From Methanolobus vulcani (GTDB lineage Archaea; Halobacteriota; Methanosarcinia; Methanosarcinales; Methanosarcinaceae): 64,000 nt of DNA. The notes beneath the pieces were generated by a model. It was not told the origin of the DNA. It made no database searches and saw only the letters and a program-made list of their open reading frames with translations. This document shows, in pieces, positions 1 to 8,474 of this stretch. The position numbers were made by a program, and so were the translations under genes. Position 1 is the stretch's first letter. Each line of letters starts with the position of its first letter. Location: assembly GCF_900100715.1 (NCBI RefSeq), contig NZ_FNCA01000001.1:434001-498000 (forward strand). The letters are read 5' to 3'.

Positions 1-1
1 A

Positions 2-538
2 TTCTTCTACAGCTCGAATATCTTGCTTGATAACTTTGTATTAAGCGGCAAATACTCTTTTCAGTATGTGGAAAATGTCGAGATCAGAAATTCCCGACTG
101 GATACGAAAGATGCTTTCTGGCACAGCAAAAATGTCACCGTCTCAGACAGTATCGTAAAAGGCGAATATCTTGGTTGGTACTCTGAAAATCTCAAACTTG
201 TCCGATGCAAAATAATAGGAACCCAGCCGCTTTGTTATGCAAAAGGTCTAATCCTGGAAGATTGTGAGATGATCGATTGTGATCTTTCATTTGAGTACAG
301 CGACGTTCATGCTACAATTGCCGGTTCAATAACAAGTGTAAAAAACCCACGTAGTGGACATATCATTGCAGATTCGATTGGAGACATAATACAGGATGAT
401 AATCAACTGACAGATGTTTCATGTATGATCGAAGTCCGGGAAGAACTGAACAAAGAAGAAATTCAAAAATCAGAGATCTATGATGAAAAGTATACCAAAC
501 AATGCAGATGTGCCTGTGCAGGAAACATAACAAATTGA
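2..538 (+). CDS. DUF3737 family protein, 5'-truncated by window edge
   Basis: The frame is open from base 2, so the window holds only the last 178 residues of a longer gene. The product is rich in short beta strands with repeats of the type 'S-x-N-x-x-x-x-D-S-x-V/I', the pattern of a right-handed beta-helix, and it resembles the C-terminal part of the DUF3737 family by its runs such as DAFWHSKNVTVSDS and GEYLGWYSENL. The function of that family is unknown. The last 30 residues are charged and end in a Cys-rich tail (QCRCACAGN) that does not look like part of the helix. The next gene starts 10 bases downstream, so the two may be co-transcribed. Family assignment is from memory of its sequence pattern. 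Confidence 0.65.
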   Translation, partial: FFYSSNILLDNFVLSGKYSFQYVENVEIRNSRLDTKDAFWHSKNVTVSDSIVKGEYLGWYSENLKLVRCKIIGTQPLCYAKGLILEDCEMIDCDLSFEYSDVHATIAGSITSVKNPRSGHIIADSIGDIIQDDNQLTDVSCMIEVREELNKEEIQKSEIYDEKYTKQCRCACAGNITN

Positions 539-548
539 GGAATTATCT

Positions 549-1070
549 ATGAAAATTACTCCGAAACACAATGATGGTAAAAAATGGATGGTGATTTGTT
601 TAGGAGTGTTTTTACTGATATTTTTAGCGACTGGATGTGTTGAACAAAATAACATGGACCAAAAAACCATCGATGATCGATTAGAAAATGGGCAGGGTGA
701 AACCAGCCAGGAAGAGGAGGAAACAAAAATGATGATCAGTGTTCAAGCAAATGGAAATACAACAATCTTTGAGCTCAATGATGGGAATGCTGCAAAAGAA
801 CTCTATGAGCAATTACCTTTAACGATAGATGTTGAAGATTTCAGTAATAATGAAAAAATATTCTATCCACCCAAAAAACTCGGTACAACTAACACACCTA
901 TGGCAAATGCAAAAGCTGGAACGCTTGCATATTATGCTCCCTGGGGAGACGTGGTGATATTCTATGATAAATTCGGCTCTGCAGGTGGTCTGTACGAATT
1001 AGGTAATGTCGTATCAGGTGGCGAGTATATCAAAAATATGTCAGGCACGATACTAATTGATAAAGTGTAA
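549..1070 (+). CDS. Lipoprotein with cyclophilin-like domain
   Basis: The 173-residue product has a lysine-rich N-terminus, a hydrophobic stretch (about residues 13-28) and a lipobox ATGC with Cys30, so it is probably a membrane-anchored lipoprotein facing outside. An acidic linker (about residues 37-60) leads into a small beta domain (about 62-173) with motifs such as YYAPWGDVVIFYDKFGSAGG and LYELGNVVSGGEYI. These match the cyclophilin-like fold found in many small prokaryotic proteins, some of them lipoproteins. Peptidyl-prolyl isomerase activity is not implied, because the classical active-site residues are not evident. It lies 10 bases after the DUF3737-like gene. Confidence 0.7.
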   Translation: MKITPKHNDGKKWMVICLGVFLLIFLATGCVEQNNMDQKTIDDRLENGQGETSQEEEETKMMISVQANGNTTIFELNDGNAAKELYEQLPLTIDVEDFSNNEKIFYPPKKLGTTNTPMANAKAGTLAYYAPWGDVVIFYDKFGSAGGLYELGNVVSGGEYIKNMSGTILIDKV

Positions 1071-1121
1071 ATAAAGCACGAAATTTTAAAAATAATACAG
1101 TAAGCAGAGAGGACAACTTTA

Positions 1122-1253
1122 GTGACTACAAAAGAATGTACATGTTTCGATGAAAACGTAAAGAAAATTCGTATAGGTACTTTTTCGCATTCCAGTGAAA
1201 TGCGTGATATTGCCAGTCTGATCAATGAAAAGGTATTCAAGAAATATGAATAA
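1122..1253 (+). CDS. Small protein, 43 aa, GTG start, unknown
   Basis: This is a short frame starting at GTG and preceded by a purine-rich GAGAGGA about 9 bases upstream, an acceptable ribosome binding site. The peptide begins VTTKECTCFDENV and ends in an amphipathic, positively charged helix-like segment. The Cys-x-Cys near the N-terminus could bind a metal. I recognise no family. It fills an otherwise empty gap between the lipoprotein and the aldo/keto reductase. It could be chance, but the start signal and balanced composition favour a real small gene. Confidence 0.4.
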   Translation: MTTKECTCFDENVKKIRIGTFSHSSEMRDIASLINEKVFKKYE

Positions 1254-1333
1254 AAATTAATTCATTATGACATAGTGAGAGTTGTTGGTCAATCATAATA
1301 GAGATAAAAATTCACAATTCAGGAGAACTAAAG

Positions 1334-2533
1334 ATGCTATACAGAGAAATGCCAAAGAATGGAGACGAGCTTTCAATACTTGGTTTTGGAGCCATGCGTC
1401 TTGCCTCTAAAGAAGATGGCAGCATTGATGAAGAAAGAGCCACTAAACAGGTACGCTATGCAATTGACCACGGAGTGAATTATGTTGATACAGCCTGGCC
1501 ATATCACATGGGTGCAAGCGAGCCATTCCTAGGTCGTGCCCTTACTGACGGATACCGCGAGAAAGTGAAGCTTGCAACAAAACTTCCTTCATGGCTCATA
1601 GAAAAACGTGAAGATATGGATAAGTTCCTGGATGCTCAGCTTGAGAAACTGAACACCGACCATATTGATTACTATCTTATACACTCTCTGGTTGGTGATT
1701 TGTGGGACACTCTTGAAAAATTAGGTGTGGCTGATTTCCTTGACCATGCCAAAGCCGATGGTCGCATCATCAATGCAGGGTTCTCCTTCCACGGCGCATC
1801 AGAGGATTTTAACCGTATTGTAGATGCTTATGACTGGGACTTCTGCCAGATCCAGTACAACTATCTGGATGAAAAGAGTCAGGCAGGTAAAGCCGGATTG
1901 GAATATGCTGCATCAAAAGGTCTAGGTGTTATAATAATGGAACCTCTTCGTGGGGGAAGCCTTACAAAAACTGTACCAGAGGCTGTGGAAGAGATATGGA
2001 ACGAGGCACCTATTAAAAGATCACCTGCAGAGTGGTCTCTGCGCTGGGTATGGAATCACCCGGAAGTAACAGTTGTTCTTTCCGGCATGAACGAGGAATC
2101 TCATATTGAGGAGAACCTAAGAGTTGCAGAACAGGCATTGCCAAATTCACTGACAGAAGAGGAACTGCAGCTTATAAAGAGAGTTGAAAACAAGTATCGT
2201 GAACTTATGAGAGTAGAATGTACCGGTTGCCAGTACTGCATGCCCTGTCCGGCAGGTGTGAATATCCCACTTTGTTTTGAGCTGTATAACAACCTTTACT
2301 TTGCGGATGATCCTGATGCAGTAAGATTCATGTATGCTGCACGTCTGGGTGGTGCTCTTGGAACAGGTGGAGGCGAGTTTGCATCTCAATGTGTCCAGTG
2401 CGGACAGTGTCTGGAGAAATGCCCTCAGCACATCGATATACCAACAGTTCTCGATTCAGTTGTAGAAGAACTGGAAGGGTCCGACCTTGAGCAGAGAGTT
2501 GCCATGGCAAAGGAGATGTTCAAGCAGGTATAA
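1334..2533 (+). CDS. Aldo/keto reductase with C-terminal 4Fe-4S domain
   Basis: The 399-residue protein has an N-terminal aldo/keto reductase TIM barrel (about 1-285) with the catalytic tetrad visible as Asp52, Tyr57, Lys83 and His117. A C-terminal ferredoxin-like domain follows, with two cysteine clusters: C296-x2-C299-x2-C302-x2-C305 and C353-x2-C356-x2-C359-x3-C363-Pro. This two-part layout is typical of the archaeal/clostridial COG1453 reductases. It presumably moves electrons between Fe-S clusters and a nicotinamide-dependent substrate reduction; the substrate is unknown. A GGAGAA ribosome binding site precedes the ATG. A gene for an Fe-S flavoprotein follows, so the two may serve the same redox process. 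Confidence 0.9.
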   Translation: MLYREMPKNGDELSILGFGAMRLASKEDGSIDEERATKQVRYAIDHGVNYVDTAWPYHMGASEPFLGRALTDGYREKVKLATKLPSWLIEKREDMDKFLDAQLEKLNTDHIDYYLIHSLVGDLWDTLEKLGVADFLDHAKADGRIINAGFSFHGASEDFNRIVDAYDWDFCQIQYNYLDEKSQAGKAGLEYAASKGLGVIIMEPLRGGSLTKTVPEAVEEIWNEAPIKRSPAEWSLRWVWNHPEVTVVLSGMNEESHIEENLRVAEQALPNSLTEEELQLIKRVENKYRELMRVECTGCQYCMPCPAGVNIPLCFELYNNLYFADDPDAVRFMYAARLGGALGTGGGEFASQCVQCGQCLEKCPQHIDIPTVLDSVVEELEGSDLEQRVAMAKEMFKQV

Positions 2534-2557
2534 TTCTGATGAGGAAATAAAGATAAA

Positions 2558-2695
2558 ATGAATGATGGGCAGAAAAAGTTCCAAAAAAGCCTTTCTTCTG
2601 TCATTTTCAATGAATTAAATAAACTGACAAAAACACTGGATACCCGAACAGCCAATTTAGTGAAAGGAATCCCATTAGAGATCAAAATGAGATGA
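2558..2695 (+). CDS. Small basic protein, 45 aa, unknown
   Basis: This short frame starts at ATG 25 bases after the aldo/keto reductase stop and ends just before the flavoprotein start. A GAGGA lies about 13 bases upstream, slightly far for a ribosome binding site. The peptide (starting MNDGQKKFQKSLSS) is basic, probably helical and has no Cys. I recognise no family. It may be a small co-transcribed protein or a chance frame. Confidence 0.35.
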   Translation: MNDGQKKFQKSLSSVIFNELNKLTKTLDTRTANLVKGIPLEIKMR

Positions 2696-2699
2696 TTAC

Positions 2700-3365
2700 A
2701 TGAAGGTAATAGCAATAAACGGAAGCCCTAGAAAGAACTGGAACACTGCAACTCTTCTTGAGCACGCACTCAAAGGAGCGGAATCCAGAGGTGCGGAAAC
2801 AGAACTTGTTCACCTCTATGATCTGGATTTCAAAGGCTGTATCAGTTGTTTTACCTGCAAGAGAATAGGTGGTCAAAGCTATGGCACCTGTTCCATGAAA
2901 GATGGACTGACACCGGTCCTTAAGAAAATAGAGGATGCAGATGCCCTCATTCTTGGTTCTCCTATCTACTTAGGTGATGTTACAGGTGAGATGAGGTCCT
3001 TTCTGGAGAGATTATTCTTCCAGTATCTGGTGTATGATAAAGAGCATTCCGTCCTGTTTCAAAAAAAGATACCATCTGCTTTCATCTATACAATGGGTGT
3101 TAATGAACAGCAGATGGAAATGATGGGATATGAGTGTATTTTCAACAAAATGGAAATGCTTCTACAGAGATTTTTCGGATATGCGGAATCACTATACTCA
3201 TTCGATACGTATCAGTTCGATGATTACTCCAAATACGTTTCAACTGCTTTCAATGCTGAAGAAAAAGCTAAAAGACGGGAAGAGGAGTTTCCGAAGGATT
3301 GTGCAAAAGCCTTTGAGATGGGAGTCAGATTCGCTGAAAAAGCATCTGAGAATCAAAAACTATAG
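2700..3365 (+). CDS. Iron-sulfur flavoprotein (NADPH-dependent FMN reductase fold)
   Basis: The 221-residue product starts with a beta strand and the FMN phosphate loop GSPRKNWNT (residues 8-16), the hallmark of the flavodoxin-like FMN reductase family. Cysteines at 47, 50, 53 and 64 (C-x2-C-x2-C-x10-C) resemble the compact 4Fe-4S motif of methanogen iron-sulfur flavoproteins (Isf), although the last spacing is longer than usual. SPIYLGDVTGEMRSFLERL (about residues 95-113) is a second conserved family segment. It probably transfers electrons from ferredoxin to an acceptor such as oxygen or peroxide; the substrate is inferred from the family only. It sits between an Fe-S reductase and larB. 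Confidence 0.85.
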   Translation: MKVIAINGSPRKNWNTATLLEHALKGAESRGAETELVHLYDLDFKGCISCFTCKRIGGQSYGTCSMKDGLTPVLKKIEDADALILGSPIYLGDVTGEMRSFLERLFFQYLVYDKEHSVLFQKKIPSAFIYTMGVNEQQMEMMGYECIFNKMEMLLQRFFGYAESLYSFDTYQFDDYSKYVSTAFNAEEKAKRREEEFPKDCAKAFEMGVRFAEKASENQKL

Positions 3366-3440
3366 ACAGGAAATAATGTGGAAATCAGAATCTTCAGGTT
3401 CAGTTAATTATATTAGCCATCCAATGCAGAAGTGAAATAA

Positions 3441-4217
3441 ATGGATCTTAAAACTATATTAAATCAGCTGAAAAATAATGAACTTGATATTGAAACTGCA
3501 GAATCCGATATCCGTTCAATGGGCTATGTCCCGGTCACAGACATTGCCAAAATAGATATCTTCCGCAAGCATCGTACAGGTATAATGGAAGCCATCCTTG
3601 CAGAAGGCAAGGACCCTGCAGATGTTGTAGAAATTGCAAAAGCACAGGTAGCTGCAACTGGAAGAGTGCTTATCACAAGACTTAGTGAAGGTCACAGAGA
3701 GATGATCGAGGCTATGTTCAATTCCGATAATCTTGAGTGGGACCTTCATTCAAAAGGTGTTGTAGTTCACAACGGCACTCCTGTACCAAGAACCGGAGGA
3801 GTTGTTGCAATAATCACAGCTGGTACCGCTGATATTGATGCGGCTGAAGAAGCAAGGATGGTTGCTCATGAAATGGGCTGCGAGACCATTGCCATCTATG
3901 ATGTAGGAGTTGCAGGCTTCCACAGGCTGGTATCCGAAATGCAGGTTCTCAAGGACAAGAAACCGGACTCCATAGTAGTGGCAGCAGGAAGAGAAGGAAC
4001 CCTGCCAACTGTTGTTTCAGGCCTTATGGATGTACCGGTAATTGGCCTTCCGGTTTCCACAGGTTACGGAGCTGGTGCAAAAGGTGAGGCTGCACTGCTT
4101 TCCATGCTTCAGTCATGTTCTGTGCTTTCTGTCGTTAACATAGATGCAGGATTTGTAGCAGGTTCCTTTGCTGCAAGGATCGCTAACAGGGTTGCAGAAG
4201 CAAGGAACAATGAATAA
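3441..4217 (+). CDS. larB: Nickel pincer cofactor biosynthesis protein LarB
   Basis: The 258-residue protein has an N-terminal helical segment and a C-terminal AIR-carboxylase-like (PurE-fold) domain with AGTADIDAAEEA, AAGREGTLPTVVSGL and STGYGAGAKGEAAL. That layout and length fit LarB, which carboxylates and hydrolyses nicotinate adenine dinucleotide to pyridinium-3,5-biscarboxylate mononucleotide, the first step of nickel-pincer nucleotide synthesis. GAAGTGA lies just upstream of the ATG. larC follows 80-90 bases downstream, which supports the call. The older label is AIR carboxylase-related protein; a purine role is unlikely given the neighbour. Confidence 0.88.
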   Translation: MDLKTILNQLKNNELDIETAESDIRSMGYVPVTDIAKIDIFRKHRTGIMEAILAEGKDPADVVEIAKAQVAATGRVLITRLSEGHREMIEAMFNSDNLEWDLHSKGVVVHNGTPVPRTGGVVAIITAGTADIDAAEEARMVAHEMGCETIAIYDVGVAGFHRLVSEMQVLKDKKPDSIVVAAGREGTLPTVVSGLMDVPVIGLPVSTGYGAGAKGEAALLSMLQSCSVLSVVNIDAGFVAGSFAARIANRVAEARNNE

Positions 4218-4258
4218 GAAATGCATCTTATAGTAGTGTTACAAATTGAAACGTTCTT

Positions 4259-4286
4259 ATTTGAAATTTGAAACTTAAAACTTAAA
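4259..4286 (+). repeat. Four tandem 7-bp units before larC
   Basis: Four consecutive heptamers, ATTTGAA twice and then ACTTAAA twice, lie head to tail directly upstream of larC. The array ends 22 bases before the chosen ATG, so it falls in the leader or promoter. A similar 7-bp-period array stands upstream of the DUF211 gene near 43.5 kb. Confidence 0.6.
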
Positions 4287-4308
4287 ATAATAATCTGGAA
4301 TGAATAAA

Positions 4309-5493
4309 ATGAAATCCCTAATATTCGATCCATTCTCCGGTGCCGCCGGTGATATGATACTGGGAAGTCTCATTGACCTTGGAGCAGATGCTGCAAAGAT
4401 ATGTGAAATCATCGAATCTGCAGTTGATGTGAAAGTGTCTGTTGACAGGGCAAATAAAAGAGGTATATCAGCCACCGATGTTAAGATCCATGTAGCACAC
4501 GAGGAACATTCCAGACATTATCATGAACTTGTAGATATAATCAAGTCAGCAGGACTTCATCCACAAATAGAAAAAAGTGCTCTTGATGTTTTTGCCATCA
4601 TGGCAGAAGCTGAGTCTAAAGTACATGGAGAGTCACTTGAAACAATCCATTTCCATGAAGTCGGACAGAATGATGCACTTGCAGATGTTATCGGTTCCTG
4701 TGCAGCGCTCCATGAGATCGGAGCCGAGGCGATATTCTGCACACCTGTAAACGTTGGCGGCGGAAAGGTAAAAGCTGCACACGGACTTATGGCTGTTCCT
4801 GCACCTGCAACACTTGAAATTCTGCGCTCAGGGAATCTCTCATCATATGGTTCCGGCAAGAGAGAACTTCTCACACCAACAGGTGCCGCTTTACTATCTT
4901 ATTTTGCAAAGCCCGTTGATAATCTGCCAAAAGGAAAGGTTCTTTCAATTGGATACGGTGCAGGTGATGCTGATACCGAAGACCCGAACGTTCTCAGAAG
5001 TATGCTGGTCGAAATGGACGATATTCTCACCAAAGACCAGATAGAAGTTCTGGAAACCAATGTTGATGACGTCACCGGAGAGGTTCTTGGGAACCTGTTC
5101 GACAAACTCCTTGCAGCAGGTGCAAGGGATGTTGCCATCACACCAACTATTATGAAGAAAGGCAGGTCAGGCCATATAATCAAAGTTATCACAAAATCCC
5201 AGAACAGCGAACGTGTTGCAAGGGAAATTATGAAAGAGACCGGCACACTTGGAATTCGTGTAATCCCAACGGTACATCGTTTTGTAGCTGATCGCAGGAT
5301 GGATGAAGTGACTATCCAGCTTAAAGGCGAGGAATTTAGCAGTGCCATAAAGATCGCACAGGATAAAACAGGCGAAATACTGCATATTTCAGCGGAGTAT
5401 GAGGACTGCCGGAAGATTGCTGATAAGGTAGGACTGCCGCTTAAAGAAGTGATTCGCAGGGTTGAGGAAGAGGCGTGGGGGAAGTTTAGTTAA
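4309..5493 (+). CDS. larC: Nickel insertion protein LarC
   Basis: The protein of about 394 residues starts MKSLIFDPFSGAAGDM, the conserved beginning of LarC (formerly DUF111), the CTP-dependent cyclometallase that inserts nickel into the pincer nucleotide. Other family features are the EEHSRHYHELV His-rich segment, FHEVG and NVDDVTGEVLG. I chose the second ATG because family members begin directly at this motif and a GGAATGA stands 5-8 bases upstream; an ATG at 4300 would add three residues. larB is upstream. Neither larE (the sulfur donor) nor larA (lactate racemase) is in the window, so the enzyme that uses the cofactor cannot be named. Confidence 0.88.
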   Translation: MKSLIFDPFSGAAGDMILGSLIDLGADAAKICEIIESAVDVKVSVDRANKRGISATDVKIHVAHEEHSRHYHELVDIIKSAGLHPQIEKSALDVFAIMAEAESKVHGESLETIHFHEVGQNDALADVIGSCAALHEIGAEAIFCTPVNVGGGKVKAAHGLMAVPAPATLEILRSGNLSSYGSGKRELLTPTGAALLSYFAKPVDNLPKGKVLSIGYGAGDADTEDPNVLRSMLVEMDDILTKDQIEVLETNVDDVTGEVLGNLFDKLLAAGARDVAITPTIMKKGRSGHIIKVITKSQNSERVAREIMKETGTLGIRVIPTVHRFVADRRMDEVTIQLKGEEFSSAIKIAQDKTGEILHISAEYEDCRKIADKVGLPLKEVIRRVEEEAWGKFS

Positions 5494-5549
5494 TTTTAAC
5501 TTAGGTCTACCACAAACAATCTAAACCATCCCGGCAATTAGGAGTTCAG

Positions 5550-6437
5550 ATGATAGACGACGTTGTGAAGTTATTCAAGGAAATGGACAGCAAAGACCTG
5601 CGTATACTTGCAGGTATCGAGATAGGCATGAAACACTTTGAATGGGTGCCTGCTGAAGATATAATGAAATACACTCGCCTTTCACACTCAGACCTTGAGT
5701 TCAAACTTAAAAAACTAATCAGGAACAACATGGTGATCGGTACCAATCAGCCATATGAGGGTTACCAGATATACTTTGATGGCTATGATACACTTGCTCT
5801 TAACACACTCGTAAAAAGAGGAACGATCAGCGCCATTGGTGACGAGATTGGTGTTGGGAAGGAATCGGTTGTTCATGAAGCTGTCAAGGAACCTGAACTT
5901 TCCTTTGGTGAGCCACAGGGAGTCATACTCAAATTCCACAGAGAAGGTAGAACCAGTTTCAAGAGCGTCAAAAGAACCCGATCCCATCTTGAAGGAAAAG
6001 AACATTTTTCATGGATCTATGCAGCCAGACTAGCAGCGAAAAGAGAAGCTGCAATCATAAAAGAACTCTACCCGGATGTATCTGTTCCAAAACTGCTGGA
6101 CAACAATCGTCATGCACTTGTCATGGACGTAGCAAAAGGAACGCTTCTCTACAAAACAAAACTTGAAGACCCTGAGTGGTTCCTGAATGAGATTCTCAGA
6201 CAGGTGGCTCTTGTCTATGAAAAAGGTTACATTCATTCCGACCTCAGCGAATACAACATCTTTGTGAATGAGAATGGAGTCCAGTTCATTGACTGGCCAC
6301 AGTACGTTGAAGTCAGCCACCCACATGCTGAAGAACTACTTGAAAGGGATGTAACTAACGTCCTGAAACACTTCAAACGCAAATACCAGATAGACAAAGA
6401 CACTAAAGAAATTATTTCAGAGATAATGAATAACTGA
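5550..6437 (+). CDS. rio2: RIO-type serine/threonine kinase Rio2
   Basis: The 295-residue protein has an N-terminal winged-helix domain (about 1-90) and a RIO kinase domain. The kinase motifs are an incomplete glycine loop GVGKESVVHEA (about 100-110), the catalytic loop HSDLSEYNIFV with Asp231, and the metal-binding Asp248 in FIDWPQ. The winged helix plus kinase order defines Rio2 rather than Rio1. In archaea and eukaryotes Rio2 acts as an ATPase/kinase in late small-subunit ribosome maturation. GGAG precedes the ATG. The next gene is a DUF460 protein with a nuclease-like fold. Confidence 0.93.
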   Translation: MIDDVVKLFKEMDSKDLRILAGIEIGMKHFEWVPAEDIMKYTRLSHSDLEFKLKKLIRNNMVIGTNQPYEGYQIYFDGYDTLALNTLVKRGTISAIGDEIGVGKESVVHEAVKEPELSFGEPQGVILKFHREGRTSFKSVKRTRSHLEGKEHFSWIYAARLAAKREAAIIKELYPDVSVPKLLDNNRHALVMDVAKGTLLYKTKLEDPEWFLNEILRQVALVYEKGYIHSDLSEYNIFVNENGVQFIDWPQYVEVSHPHAEELLERDVTNVLKHFKRKYQIDKDTKEIISEIMNN

Positions 6438-6494
6438 AGCTGAAAATCGCCTGTAGTCATTCATATATCTTATTAGTAACATAAAATAAACTGT

Positions 6495-8474
6495 ATGCAA
6501 AACGGGGTAATTTACGGTATTGACATAGCAAAAGGTTCATCCCGTGCTCAGGAAGTTCCCAAATATGCCGTTGCCGTACTCAGGGACGGGGAAATAAGCC
6601 ATTATACAATGGTCAGGCTTCACAGGATACTGCGGATGCTGAACATGGACAGACCGGATTACATTGCAGTAGACAATATTTTTGAGCTTGCACCAAACAA
6701 AAAAGCACTTATTCATTTACTTGAAAAGCTCCCGGATAACACCAGACTTGTACAGGTAACAGGCGGGATACACCAGAAACCACTACTCCGGCTTGCACAG
6801 GAACACGGACTTTCCCTTAACCAGTTTGACCCTGTACAGGAAGCTGAAACCTGTGCCATACTTGCAAGTCTTGGTGTGGGTGAAGAAGTTTCCCTTTTTG
6901 AAGATATCACGCGTATTAAAGTCAGCCGTGCCCGTTCCCTTGGAAGAGGAGGCTGGAGCCAGAACCGCTATCGCAGGAAAGTTCATGGAGCAGTCAAGGA
7001 AAAAAGCAGGGAAATAGAGAACATACTGCGCAAATTCTCCCGGGAGACCGGGTACACATATACAGAACGTATTACCGAAGGTTTTGGAGGATATGTCAGG
7101 GCTGAATTTACCGTAAAGGCAAGACGAGAGAGAGTACCGGTTAAACCATCTTCAAATGCTGATGTGCAGGTCACAGTAAAAAGTGTTGAAAGGGACAAGA
7201 TCCAATACATACCCCTTAAGAAAACAGGAAGAAAGTACACCATTGTTGGTATTGACCCCGGAACTACCGTGGGAATTGCAATTCTGTCACTTGATGGGGA
7301 ACTTCTGCTCTCTGAGAGCATTCGTGGAATCTCACATGATGAAGTTGTCAGGAAGATAGCCGAATATGGCAAGCCTGTAATCGTTGCCACAGATGTCTAT
7401 CCCACGCCTTCAGCCGTCGAAAAGATCCGCCGCAGTTTTAATGCAGTTGCATGGAGTCCGGGAGGGGAAATAAGAGCAGAAGACAAAATTGCTCTTGCCA
7501 GAACTTTCGGATATTCCAATGACCATGAACGTGATTCACTTACCGCAGCAATTGCAACCTATAAATCTTACAAGAATGTCTTTTCCAGGGTTGAAAAAAG
7601 AGCACCAAAATATCTCAATACGGACAGTATCAAATTCCATGTTATAAACGGAGATTCAATAGAAGAGGCTATTGAAAAAGTAGCTTCGGAATCAAAGATT
7701 CAGGTACGTGTCAAACCTGAACCGGAACCTGTAAAAGAAGAACTTACAGACACAGATGAACTTGTAAAGAAACTCCGTGAGGAACTCAGGCAGAAGAATT
7801 CACAGATAAAGCAGCTCAAAGAGTATGTTTCTGAAATCAAGTACGAATCCGGGCAGAAGGACAAGACCATAGAAAAACTAGAGATGCGTATCAATAAATT
7901 CAAGAATTCCATTTACAAACAGATTAAGAGGGAAAAGGAGATACAGATAAGGGATACTGAGATCGAGCGTCTCAATAAAGAGCTTGCAAAGACCCGGAAG
8001 AATCTTAAGAACCAGCGCAGGCAGAACAAACGCCTTAAACAGATACGCAAAAAGGAAGTTAAGGGCGAAGGTCTTCCTGTCAAAGTTATATCTGCCTTTA
8101 CAAGGGAAGCAATTCAGCATACAAAAGAACTCTACGGAATCAAAGAGAACGATGTTGTTTTCCTCAAAGACCCAAGTGGCGGTGGACCAATAACTGCTTC
8201 GCTGCTTGCTGAATCAAAAGTGAAAGCTGTGCTTATAACTGAAGATATGCCTCATGCTGCACTTGAATCATTTTATGATAACGATGTACCGGTTTTGAAA
8301 GATATCCAGATCCACCGTGTTGGAGACCTGGCTTCAGTTGACCCGGATATCCTTGAAAGTGCCATTGAGATATGGCAGGAAGGGGCTGAAAAGCGTCGCC
8401 ATGAAAAAGAGCAGGAACAATTCCAGTCCATTCTTGATGAATACAGGAGTGAACGTAGAAGAGGTCTTGCATGA
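6495..8474 (+). CDS. DUF460 / COG2433 protein with RuvC-like domain and coiled coil
   Basis: The 659-residue protein belongs to an archaea-specific family (COG2433). It has an N-terminal conserved domain (about 1-170), a RuvC/RNase H-like core with GIDPGTTVGIAIL (about 251-263), a long charged coiled coil (about 415-515), and a C-terminal domain containing FLKDPSGGGPITASLL. The function is unknown; the fold suggests nucleic-acid cleavage or binding. There is no ribosome binding site; a TATA-like CATATATC lies about 30 bases before the ATG, which suggests a leaderless transcript. mobA overlaps its 3' end by four bases, and rio2 is upstream. Confidence 0.85.
   Translation: MQNGVIYGIDIAKGSSRAQEVPKYAVAVLRDGEISHYTMVRLHRILRMLNMDRPDYIAVDNIFELAPNKKALIHLLEKLPDNTRLVQVTGGIHQKPLLRLAQEHGLSLNQFDPVQEAETCAILASLGVGEEVSLFEDITRIKVSRARSLGRGGWSQNRYRRKVHGAVKEKSREIENILRKFSRETGYTYTERITEGFGGYVRAEFTVKARRERVPVKPSSNADVQVTVKSVERDKIQYIPLKKTGRKYTIVGIDPGTTVGIAILSLDGELLLSESIRGISHDEVVRKIAEYGKPVIVATDVYPTPSAVEKIRRSFNAVAWSPGGEIRAEDKIALARTFGYSNDHERDSLTAAIATYKSYKNVFSRVEKRAPKYLNTDSIKFHVINGDSIEEAIEKVASESKIQVRVKPEPEPVKEELTDTDELVKKLREELRQKNSQIKQLKEYVSEIKYESGQKDKTIEKLEMRINKFKNSIYKQIKREKEIQIRDTEIERLNKELAKTRKNLKNQRRQNKRLKQIRKKEVKGEGLPVKVISAFTREAIQHTKELYGIKENDVVFLKDPSGGGPITASLLAESKVKAVLITEDMPHAALESFYDNDVPVLKDIQIHRVGDLASVDPDILESAIEIWQEGAEKRRHEKEQEQFQSILDEYRSERRRGLA

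Noticed and set aside
3130-3435. 101-codon frame overlapping the Fe-S flavoprotein
   Set aside because: It is a +1 shadow of the flavoprotein gene; its sequence is low quality and the flavoprotein motifs are in the other frame.
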